Source: an uncultured Actinomycetes bacterium (GTDB taxonomy: Bacteria > Actinomycetota > Thermoleophilia > Gaiellales > F1-60-MAGs149). From it: a DNA stretch of 7,360 nucleotides. The translations under genes and the position numbers were made by a program. Location: assembly GCA_903873565.1 (NCBI GenBank), contig CAIQOY010000116.1, forward strand, positions 1 to 7,360, given 5' to 3'. Below are positions 1 to 5,613 of this stretch, piece after piece. Positions within the stretch are counted from its first letter, which is position 1, and every line of letters starts with the position of its first letter. The notes under the pieces are model-generated. The model had not been told where the DNA came from, ran no database searches, and worked only from the letters and a program-made list of their open reading frames with translations.

Positions 1-300
1 CGCGTCCGCCACGTAGAAGAGCGCCCCGCCGGCCGCCAGCATCAGGAAGCCGGCCCCGATCACGAGCCGCGGGCCGCGGCGGTCGATCCCCGCCCCGGCC
101 ACCAGCCGGAAGCCGAGCGCGGCCAGCGCGAACACCGTGATCGTCCAGCCGACCATGACGTCGTCGCCGCCGAGGCGCTTCGTGACGAGCGGCGGCACGA
201 TCGCGTAGGCGGCCCCGAGCGCGACGAATGCGCCGAGCGAGGCGATCGTGAGGCGCGCGAACGCGACCCGCCGGGGGGAGCCGAGCAGGGGCAGGGCCAT
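1..300 (-). CDS. MFS transporter, N-terminal part (runs off left edge)
   Basis: Only the first 100 codons are in the window; the gene continues past base 1. The visible peptide has a short basic start, then hydrophobic segments at about residues 16-38, 49-69 and 79-98, fitting transmembrane helices 1-3 of a 12- or 14-helix major facilitator. Between helices 2 and 3 lies the MFS motif A: residues 69-78 give G-x3-D-R-x-G-x-R (D73, R74, G76, R78). This motif supports the family call; the substrate cannot be told. ATG at 300 is the only start in this frame up to at least 360. It has no strong Shine-Dalgarno close by (only a GGGG a few bases upstream). A TATGGT box 9 nt upstream (310-315, - strand) would suit a leaderless transcript. 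The gene is divergent from the leucine operon; a role in amino-acid export is conceivable but unsupported. Confidence 0.8.
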   Translation of the reverse strand, partial: MALPLLGSPRRVAFARLTIASLGAFVALGAAYAIVPPLVTKRLGGDDVMVGWTITVFALAALGFRLVAGAGIDRRGPRLVIGAGFLMLAAGGALFYVADA

Positions 301-333
301 CGGCCCCGAACCATAGGGTGCGCGCCTCCCCCT

Positions 334-363
334 TTGACCCCGGGTCGGCGCTGTGGGTACACT
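334..363 (+). promoter_or_regulatory. Predicted promoter of the leu-ilv operon
   Basis: A -35 box TTGACC (334-339, five of six consensus bases) is followed after 18 bp by a -10 box TACACT (358-363, the TAnnnT pattern common in high-GC actinobacteria). Transcription would start near 370-373, on or just before the ATG of the predicted leader peptide at 373, giving a leaderless or nearly leaderless message with a leuA 5' region of about 225 nt. The elements are read directly; promoter activity is inferred. Confidence 0.6.
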
Positions 364-372
364 TCCCGCCTG

Positions 373-495
373 ATGCGCACGACGCCGCACACGCATGAAG
401 GGACTCTCGGCCGCTCTCCCCTGAGCGGCCGTGGGGTCGTGGCGTCGTCGCCCGTCGCCCCGCTCCTCCTCCTCGTCGGCCTCCTTCCCCGTTAG
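373..495 (+). CDS. Predicted leucine-rich leader (attenuator) peptide upstream of leuA
   Basis: This is a 40-codon ORF, ATG 373 to TAG 493-495, ending 102 nt before leuA. Its C-terminus reads LLLLVGLLPR: four CTC codons at 463-474, then CTC-CTT at 481-486, so six of the last ten residues are leucine just before the stop. Leucine runs at the end of a small ORF upstream of leuA are the hallmark of ribosome-sensed attenuation, known for amino-acid operons in enterobacteria and proposed for actinobacterial leuA genes. No Shine-Dalgarno precedes ATG 373, but a -10 box ends 9 nt upstream, so leaderless initiation fits. An in-frame GTG at 439 would give an 18-residue version with a poor ribosome site. 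The Leu-Leu-Pro codons overlap the sequence complementary to the leuA ribosome-binding site. Expression and length are inferred; the leucine run is seen directly. Confidence 0.62.
   Translation: MRTTPHTHEGTLGRSPLSGRGVVASSPVAPLLLLVGLLPR
408..431 (+). promoter_or_regulatory. Perfect 9-bp hairpin inside the leader ORF
   Basis: CGGCCGCTC (408-416) and GAGCGGCCG (423-431) are exact reverse complements around a 6-nt loop. No T-run follows, so it does not look like an intrinsic terminator. It lies upstream of the leucine codons: a ribosome translating from 373 would unwind it, whereas one starting at GTG 439 would not. It may pace the polymerase or ribosome in the leader, or keep the 5' end from pairing elsewhere. 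The role is inferred. Confidence 0.45.
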
Positions 496-501
496 GGGAA
501 G
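480..501 (+). promoter_or_regulatory. Anti-Shine-Dalgarno segment and competing stop-codon hairpin
   Basis: Bases 480-488 (CCTCCTTCC) are the exact reverse complement of the leuA ribosome-binding site GGAAGGAGG at 581-589. The same bases can pair locally: CTTCCCC (484-490) with GGGGAAG (495-501), a perfect 7-bp stem closed by a 4-nt loop and enclosing the leader stop TAG (493-495). The two pairings are mutually exclusive, one hiding the leuA site and the other leaving it free. The position of the ribosome on the leucine codons could choose between them. The pairings are read from sequence; the switch is an inference. Confidence 0.5.
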
Positions 502-513
502 CACTTGGCCTAC

Positions 514-531
514 GCGCCGCCTGCCCGGCGC
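514..531 (+). promoter_or_regulatory. GC-rich leader hairpin between leader ORF and leuA
   Basis: GCGCCG (514-519) pairs perfectly with CGGCGC (526-531) around a 6-nt loop. It is not followed by a T-run (the next bases are AGACAACGACG), so an intrinsic terminator is unlikely. It would bring the leader stop region and the leuA ribosome-binding site closer together in the folded message. Confidence 0.35.
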
Positions 532-555
532 AGACAACGACGAGACCACAGGACA

Positions 556-573
556 GGTGCGTGCGAGCGCACC
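556..573 (+). promoter_or_regulatory. Hairpin just upstream of the leuA ribosome-binding site
   Basis: GGTGCG (556-561) pairs perfectly with CGCACC (568-573) around a 6-nt loop, 7 nt before the leuA Shine-Dalgarno. Stacked with the hairpin at 514-531, it would shorten the distance between 480-488 and 581-589 and so favour their pairing. No function is shown by sequence alone. Confidence 0.35.
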
Positions 574-580
574 GCAGTTC

Positions 581-589
581 GGAAGGAGG
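581..589 (+). promoter_or_regulatory. leuA Shine-Dalgarno sequence
   Basis: GGAAGGAGG lies 8 nt before ATG 598 and is the strongest ribosome-binding site in the window. It fixes the leuA start, and it is exactly complementary to bases 480-488 at the end of the leader ORF. Confidence 0.85.
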
Positions 590-597
590 ACCGTTCG

Positions 598-2145
598 ATG
601 AGCGACACCGACAGCACATACGTCAGGATCTTCGACACCACGCTGCGCGACGGCGAGCAGTCGCCCGGCATCAGCCTCAACGCCCAGGAGAAGCTGGAGA
701 TCGCACGCCAGCTCGAGCGCCTCGGCGTGGACATCATCGAGGCCGGCTTCGCGATCTCGTCGCCCGGCGAGGTCGAGGGCATCGGCCTGGTGGCCAAGCA
801 CGTGCGCGGCTGCACCATCGCGTCGCTCAACCGCACGCAGAAGGCCGACATCGACGCCTCCTGGGAGGCCCTGCAGCATGCCGAGCGGCCCCGCTTCCAC
901 GTGTTCATCGCGACCAGCGACCTGCACATGGAGCACAAGCTGCGGATGACGCCCGAGCAGGTCGTGGAGCAGACCCGCGAGGCCGTCGCCTACGCGCGCT
1001 CGAAGGTCGCCGACGTCGAGTTCTCCTGCGAGGACGCGACGCGCTCGCGCCCGGAGTTCATGGCGGAGGTCGTGCGCACCGCGCTCCAGGCCGGCGCCAC
1101 GACGATCAACATCCCCGACACCGTCGGCTACACCACGCCCGACGAGTACCGGGAGATCCTCGCGACCCTCTACGAGAACGTGCCCGAGCTGCATGAGGCC
1201 GTGCTCAGCGTGCACACGCACAACGACCTCGGGCTCGCGACCGCGAACTCCATCGCCGGCGTCCAGGCAGGGGCGCGCCAGGTCGAGGTGGCGGTCAACG
1301 GCATCGGCGAGCGGGCCGGCAACAGCGCGCTCGAGGAGATCGTGATGGCGCTGCGCACCCGCAACGCGCTGTACGGCTTCACGACCGGCGTCGAGACGCG
1401 CGAGATCGCCCGCACCAGCCGCCTCGTCTCGCGCCTGACCGGCTACCCCGTGCAGCCGAACAAGGCGATCGTGGGGAAGAACGCCTTCGCCCACGAGGCG
1501 GGCATCCACCAGGACGGCGTGCTCAAGAACCGCCGCACCTACGAGATCATGGACGCCGAGTCGATCGGCCTCGCCCACAACGAGCTCGTGCTGGGCAAGC
1601 ACTCCGGGCGCCACGCCCTGCAGAAGGCCTACGCCGACATGGGCTACACGGTCGAGGGCGACGACCTCAAGCGCGCCTTCGCCCGCTTCAAGGAGATCGC
1701 GGACCGCAAGAAGACGGTCTCGATGCTCGACCTCGAGGCGCTGCTCGACGACCAGTCGCGCGACACGGCCGAGCGCTGGGTGCTCGAGCGGCTCGCGCTC
1801 AGGACCGCCACCGGCGAGACCTCCCACGCGGACGTCGTGGTGCGCGAGGGCGACGAGACGCACGCGGCCGCCGCCGAGGGCGACGGCCCGATCGACGCGG
1901 CGTTCAACGCGCTCAACGCGATCGTGGCCACGCCGGCCACCCTGCGCGAGTTCAACGTCAACGCCGTCACCGGCGGCAACGACGCGCTCGGCGACGCGCG
2001 CGTCGTGCTCGAGCACGAGGGGCGCACGTACACCGGCCAGTCGGTGGCCCCCGACATCACGGAGGCCGCCGCCGAGGCGTTCCTCCGGGCCGCCGCGCTG
2101 GTCGCGGCCGGCATCCCCAACCCGATGGCCCGCGAGTCGGTCTGA
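598..2145 (+). CDS. leuA: 2-isopropylmalate synthase
   Basis: This is the committed step of leucine synthesis: acetyl-CoA plus 2-ketoisovalerate gives 2-isopropylmalate, in the cytoplasm. The product is 515 residues, close to the roughly 520-residue bacterial LeuA. The N-terminal TIM-barrel carries the signature FDTTLRDGEQ (12-21; metal ligand D13), the metal-binding HTHND (206-210; H206, H208) and the second family signature VNGIGERAGN (233-242, N242). The linker region includes a KNAFAHEAGIHQDG stretch near 294-307. The C-terminal leucine-sensing domain is present, with AVTGGNDA near 456-463 and an EAAAEAF segment near 489-495, so feedback inhibition by leucine is expected. ATG 598 is chosen for its ideal Shine-Dalgarno and because homology begins at once; an in-frame TTG at 505 would add 31 unrelated residues. 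It is the first enzyme gene of the operon, 22 nt before leuB, and probably controlled by the leader peptide upstream. Confidence 0.96.
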   Translation: MSDTDSTYVRIFDTTLRDGEQSPGISLNAQEKLEIARQLERLGVDIIEAGFAISSPGEVEGIGLVAKHVRGCTIASLNRTQKADIDASWEALQHAERPRFHVFIATSDLHMEHKLRMTPEQVVEQTREAVAYARSKVADVEFSCEDATRSRPEFMAEVVRTALQAGATTINIPDTVGYTTPDEYREILATLYENVPELHEAVLSVHTHNDLGLATANSIAGVQAGARQVEVAVNGIGERAGNSALEEIVMALRTRNALYGFTTGVETREIARTSRLVSRLTGYPVQPNKAIVGKNAFAHEAGIHQDGVLKNRRTYEIMDAESIGLAHNELVLGKHSGRHALQKAYADMGYTVEGDDLKRAFARFKEIADRKKTVSMLDLEALLDDQSRDTAERWVLERLALRTATGETSHADVVVREGDETHAAAAEGDGPIDAAFNALNAIVATPATLREFNVNAVTGGNDALGDARVVLEHEGRTYTGQSVAPDITEAAAEAFLRAAALVAAGIPNPMARESV

Positions 2146-2167
2146 GCGCGGCGGACAGGAGACCCTG

Positions 2168-3217
2168 GTGAAGATCGCAGTCCTCCCCGGCGACGGCATC
2201 GGCCCCGAGACGACGCGCGTCGCCCTCGACGTGCTGCACGCCGCGGCCGCGGCCCACGGCTTCGCCGTCGAGGTCTCCGAGCACCCGTTCGGCGGCAACG
2301 CGATCGACAGCCACGGCGATCCCTTCCCCGCCGAGACCCGGGCCGCCCTGCCGGGCGCCGACGCGGTGCTCAAGGGCGCCGTCGGCGGCCCCCAGTGGGA
2401 CGTCGGGGCGATCCGGCCCGAGCAGGGGCTGCTCGCGCTGCGCGCCGAGCTCGCGGCCTTCGCCAACGTGCGCCCGATCCGGCTGTGGAGCTCGAAGCTC
2501 GAGTCGCCGCTGCGCCCCGAGCTCGTCGAGGGCCTCGACGTGATCATCATCCGCGAGCTGACCGGCGGCCTCTACTTCGGGCCCAAGGAGCTCACCGACG
2601 AGACCGGCATGGACACCTGCCGCTACTCGGCCGAGGAGGTGGAGCGGGTCTGCCGCTACGCCTTCGAGCTGGCGCGCACCCGCTCGGGCCGCGTCTGCTC
2701 GGTCGACAAGCAGAACGTGCTGTCCAGCTCGAAGCTGTGGCGGCAGGTCGTCACCGAGCGCGTCGCCCCGGACTACCCGGACGTCGAGGTCTCCCACCAG
2801 CTGGTCGACTCGATGGCGATGAAGCTGATCGAGCAGCCCACGGCCTACGACGTGATCGTGACCGAGAACATGTTCGGGGACATCCTCTCCGACCTCGCCG
2901 CCAGCGTGTCCGGCGGCATCGGCCTCGCGCCGAGCTCGTCCCTGGGCGCCACGCGCCCCGGGCTGTACGAGGCGATCCACGGGTCCGCGCCCGACATCGC
3001 GGGCCGCGGGATCGCCAACCCCACCGCGATGGTCCTGACCGTCGCGATGATGCTGCGCGATCTGGGCGAGCGCGCGGCCGGCGATGCCGTCGAGGCGGCC
3101 GCCGTCCACTGCCTGGAGCACGGCCCGACCACGCCGGATCTCGGCGGGTCGGCTTCGACCGACGAGGTCGGCGCCGCGATCGCGGCGCGCGTCCGCGACC
3201 CCGAGGTGACCGCATGA
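2168..3217 (+). CDS. leuB: 3-isopropylmalate dehydrogenase
   Basis: This enzyme oxidises and decarboxylates 3-isopropylmalate to 2-ketoisocaproate with NAD+, the last step before transamination to leucine. The product is 349 residues, normal for a bacterial LeuB. It starts with the family's LPGDGIGPE (6-14). The substrate loop RPEQGLLALR is at 83-92, RELTGGLYFG at 129-138 (Y136), the catalytic lysine in DKQNVL at 180-185 (K181) and D214 in HQLVDSMAM. NMFGDILSD (234-242) supplies the Mg2+ ligands D238 and D242. HGSAPDIAG (271-279) forms the nucleotide site; D276 matches the aspartate that selects NAD+ over NADP+ in characterised homologues. GTG 2168 is the start, with AGGAGA at 2157-2162 five bases upstream. 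Its stop overlaps the ilvB start (ATGA), so the two are probably translationally coupled. leuC and leuD are not nearby, so the pathway is split across loci. Confidence 0.96.
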   Translation: MKIAVLPGDGIGPETTRVALDVLHAAAAAHGFAVEVSEHPFGGNAIDSHGDPFPAETRAALPGADAVLKGAVGGPQWDVGAIRPEQGLLALRAELAAFANVRPIRLWSSKLESPLRPELVEGLDVIIIRELTGGLYFGPKELTDETGMDTCRYSAEEVERVCRYAFELARTRSGRVCSVDKQNVLSSSKLWRQVVTERVAPDYPDVEVSHQLVDSMAMKLIEQPTAYDVIVTENMFGDILSDLAASVSGGIGLAPSSSLGATRPGLYEAIHGSAPDIAGRGIANPTAMVLTVAMMLRDLGERAAGDAVEAAAVHCLEHGPTTPDLGGSASTDEVGAAIAARVRDPEVTA

Positions 3218-5001
3218 GCACCCAGACCGAATCCGCCATCGCCAAGGCGCGCGCCCGCACGGGCCGCATGAACGGCGCCGAGGCCATCATCCGCAGCCTG
3301 GAGGCCGAGGGGGTGGAGATCTGCTGGGGCATCCCCGGCGGCGCCATCCTGCCCCTCTACGACGCCTTCATGGCCTGCGAGCACACGGTCCAGCACGTGC
3401 TGGTCCGCCACGAGCAGGGCGCGGGCCACATGGCCCAGGGCTACGCGCGCGCGACCGGCCGGGTCGGCGTCTGCATCGCCACGTCGGGCCCGGGCGCCAC
3501 GAACCTCGTGACCCCGATCGCCGACGCCTTCCTGGACTCGACGCCGATGGTGGCCATCACCGGCCAGGTGCCCACGCACCTGATCGGCACGGACGCCTTC
3601 CAGGAGGCCGACATCACGGGCATCGTGATGCCGATCGTCAAGCACTCGTTCCTCGTCCAGACCGTCGAGGACATCCCGAGGGCGATGAAGGCCGCCTTCC
3701 ACATCGCCTCGAGCGGCCGGCCGGGCCCGGTGCTCGTCGACATCCCGAAGGACCTGCAGCTGACCGAGTTCGACTTCGCCTGGCCGGACGAGGTCGACCT
3801 GCCGGGCTACGACACGGACTGGATCAGCGGCGTCGACCAGGACGCGGTCGACGCGGCCGCCGACCTGATCGCGCGCTCGCGCAAGCCCGTCCTCTACGTG
3901 GGCGGCGGCGTGATCAACGCGGAGGCCACCGACGAGCTGATCCTGCTCGCGGAGGCCCTGCAGGTGCCGGTCACGACGACGCTCCTGGCCAAGGGCGCCT
4001 TCCCGGACTCGCACCCCCTGTCGGTGCAGATGCCGGGCATGCACGGCTCCAAGTACGCCAACTGGACGATGCACCGCTCGGACCTCCTGATCACGATCGG
4101 GGCGCGCTTCGACGACCGCGTGACGGGGAAGCTCGACGCCTTCGCGCCGGGCGCCAAGATCATCCACTTCGACATCGACCCGGCGGAGATCTCCAAGAAC
4201 CGCTCGGCCGACGTGTCGCTGATCGGGCACCTCAACGAGACGCTGCCCGCTCTGCGCGACGCCGTCCTCGCCCACAAGAACGACGAGCGCATCCGCCACC
4301 AGATCGACTGGCTCAACGAGGTCCAGGGCTGGCGGCGCGAGAACCCGTTCCGCTACCGCCGCGGCGGCGACACCCTCAAGCCCGAGTACGTGATGGAGGC
4401 CTTCGACAAGGCCCTGCGCGGCAAGGACGCGATCTGGGTGACGGGCGTCGGCCAGCACCAGATGTGGGCCGCCCAGTACCTCACGATCGACGGGCCGCGC
4501 CGCTGGATCACCTCCGGCGGCCTCGGCACCATGGGCTTCGGGGTGCCGGCCGCGATCGGGGCCCAGCAGGCCTGCCCCGACGCCTACGTGGTCAACATCG
4601 ACGGCGACGGCTGCTTCCAGATGACCATGCAGGAGCTGGCCACGGCCCGCTGCTACGACGTGCCCGCGATCCACGCCGTGATCAACAACGGCTGGCTCGG
4701 GATGGTGCGCCAGTGGCAGGAGCTGTTCCACGGCGAGCGCTACTCCGAGACGGACCTGTTCGGGACGATCCCGGACTTCGTCCAGCTCGCCGAGGCGTAC
4801 GGCTGCCTCGCGCTGCGCGCCGAGACCGAGGCCGAGGCGGACGCCGTCATCGCCGAGGCGATCGCGGCGCGCCGCCCGACCGTGATCGACTTCCGCGTCG
4901 ACCGCGAGGAGAAGGTCTACCCGATGGTCCCGGCGGGGTCCGCATCGCACGAGATGCTGGACGAGACCTGGGAGAACGAGTGGGTCGAGGAGGGCGTCTG
5001 A
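3214..5001 (+). CDS. ilvB: Acetohydroxyacid synthase, large (catalytic) subunit
   Basis: With thiamine diphosphate (ThDP), Mg2+ and FAD, this subunit condenses two pyruvates to acetolactate (valine, leucine) or pyruvate plus 2-ketobutyrate to acetohydroxybutyrate (isoleucine). The product is 595 residues, the usual length. The N-terminal ThDP pyrimidine domain has the activating glutamate in RHEQGAGHMAQGYA (E67). GQVPTHLIGTDAFQE is at 117-131. GARFDDRVTG (296-305) lies in the FAD-binding middle domain. The C-terminal ThDP diphosphate motif runs from GDG (464-466) to NN (491-492), followed by LGMVRQWQ. These mark a true acetohydroxyacid synthase rather than another ThDP decarboxylase. ATG 3214 overlaps the leuB stop and has GAGGTG 5 nt upstream. 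An in-frame ATG at 3268 would lose only 18 poorly conserved residues. The regulatory subunit follows with a one-base overlap. Confidence 0.96.
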   Translation: MSTQTESAIAKARARTGRMNGAEAIIRSLEAEGVEICWGIPGGAILPLYDAFMACEHTVQHVLVRHEQGAGHMAQGYARATGRVGVCIATSGPGATNLVTPIADAFLDSTPMVAITGQVPTHLIGTDAFQEADITGIVMPIVKHSFLVQTVEDIPRAMKAAFHIASSGRPGPVLVDIPKDLQLTEFDFAWPDEVDLPGYDTDWISGVDQDAVDAAADLIARSRKPVLYVGGGVINAEATDELILLAEALQVPVTTTLLAKGAFPDSHPLSVQMPGMHGSKYANWTMHRSDLLITIGARFDDRVTGKLDAFAPGAKIIHFDIDPAEISKNRSADVSLIGHLNETLPALRDAVLAHKNDERIRHQIDWLNEVQGWRRENPFRYRRGGDTLKPEYVMEAFDKALRGKDAIWVTGVGQHQMWAAQYLTIDGPRRWITSGGLGTMGFGVPAAIGAQQACPDAYVVNIDGDGCFQMTMQELATARCYDVPAIHAVINNGWLGMVRQWQELFHGERYSETDLFGTIPDFVQLAEAYGCLALRAETEAEADAVIAEAIAARRPTVIDFRVDREEKVYPMVPAGSASHEMLDETWENEWVEEGV

Positions 5002-5531
5002 TGGGAGCCAGCAACCACCACACCCTCTCGGCCCTGGTCGAGAACCGCCCCGGCGTCCTGTCGCGCGTGGCGGGCCTGTTCACCCGCCGCGGCTTCAACA
5101 TCGACAGCCTCGCGGTCGGCCCGACCGAGCGCGCCGACCGCTCGGTGATCACGATCCGCGTCGACTGCACGCGCCACTCGGTCGAGCAGGTCGTCAAGCA
5201 GCTCTACAAGCTGGTCGACGTGATCGACGTCTACGAGGTCCCCGCCGAGGCGGCGATCGAGCGGGAGCTCCTGCTGATCAAGGTGCAGGCCGACGCGGAG
5301 CGCCGCTCCGAGGTGATGAAGCTGGCCGAGCTGTTCGACGCGCGCGTCGCGGACGTGGGCCAGACGACGCTGCTCCTCGAGTGCGTCGAGCACCCCGACC
5401 GGCTCGCCTCCTTCGAGGAGCTGCTCGCCCCGTACGGGATCGTCGAGGCGATCCGCACGGGCCGCGTGGCGATGCTGCGCGCCTCGGCGCCGGAGGGCGA
5501 GTCCAAGTCGCGCCTGCGGGTGATGGGCTAG
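5001..5531 (+). CDS. ilvN: Acetohydroxyacid synthase, small (regulatory) subunit
   Basis: This subunit binds the catalytic IlvB protein, raises its activity and usually confers feedback inhibition by valine or other branched-chain amino acids. The product is 176 residues, typical of the long actinobacterial/IlvH-like form rather than the roughly 96-residue E. coli IlvN. An ACT domain covers about residues 8-80, with the family pattern ENRPGVLSRVAGLF (14-27) and RRGFNIDSL (29-37), which includes the effector-site asparagine N33. A second conserved small-subunit domain spans about 86-160 (ELLLIKV at 89-95; YGIVEAIRTGRVAM at 145-158). The start overlaps the ilvB stop (TGATG) and has a strong GAGGAGGG at 4987-4994 inside the end of ilvB, so one-to-one translation with the catalytic subunit is likely. 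The last 12 or so residues are polar and probably disordered. Confidence 0.95.
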   Translation: MGASNHHTLSALVENRPGVLSRVAGLFTRRGFNIDSLAVGPTERADRSVITIRVDCTRHSVEQVVKQLYKLVDVIDVYEVPAEAAIERELLLIKVQADAERRSEVMKLAELFDARVADVGQTTLLLECVEHPDRLASFEELLAPYGIVEAIRTGRVAMLRASAPEGESKSRLRVMG

Positions 5532-5556
5532 CGGGGCACGGCACGGCGGTTCGTCG

Positions 5557-5584
5557 TACAGTTCCGGGCGGCGCCGGGCGCCGC
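5557..5584 (+). promoter_or_regulatory. ilvN-ilvC spacer: hairpin and weak promoter-like box
   Basis: The 82-nt gap before ilvC contains TACAGT (5557-5562), a TAnnnT-type -10 box, and a hairpin GCGGCG (5568-5573) / CGCCGC (5579-5584) with a 5-nt loop. The repeat is a longer near-perfect palindrome around 5576. There is no convincing -35 box 16-18 bp upstream and no T-run after the hairpin. It may be a secondary ilvC promoter, an RNA processing or stability element, or only a spacer. Some actinobacteria do transcribe ilvC from its own promoter as well. Confidence 0.3.
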
Positions 5585-5613
5585 ACGACCACGAGACACG
5601 AGGGGATCAACCC

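Noticed and set aside
60..392. An Arg/Ser-rich 110-codon frame on the - strand at the left edge
   Set aside because: It is out of frame with the MFS reading that carries motif A and transmembrane helices, and its composition is that of a shadow frame, even though a good Shine-Dalgarno precedes its internal ATG at 314.
514..531. Intrinsic terminator in the leuA leader
   Set aside because: The hairpin is only 6 bp and is followed by AGACAACGACG rather than a T-run.
560..595. T-box riboswitch before leuA
   Set aside because: Only a short GCACCGC resembles the T-box core; the conserved bulge sequence, antiterminator and Stem I features are not visible.
505..597. LeuA starting at TTG 505, adding 31 residues
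   Set aside because: No Shine-Dalgarno at 505, the added residues match nothing in the LeuA family, and ATG 598 has an ideal site. The region is better explained as leader RNA.
2395..3213. A long N-terminal extension of IlvB reading through leuB
   Set aside because: The extension is the shifted frame of leuB with low-complexity Arg/Ala/Gly sequence; the true IlvB homology starts at about 3214-3268.
2845..4950. A 701-codon open frame on the - strand opposite leuB and ilvB
   Set aside because: It lies antisense to two clear enzyme genes, has a repetitive Arg/Val/Asp/Gly-rich composition without domains, and is expected when GC-rich codons are read on the opposite strand.
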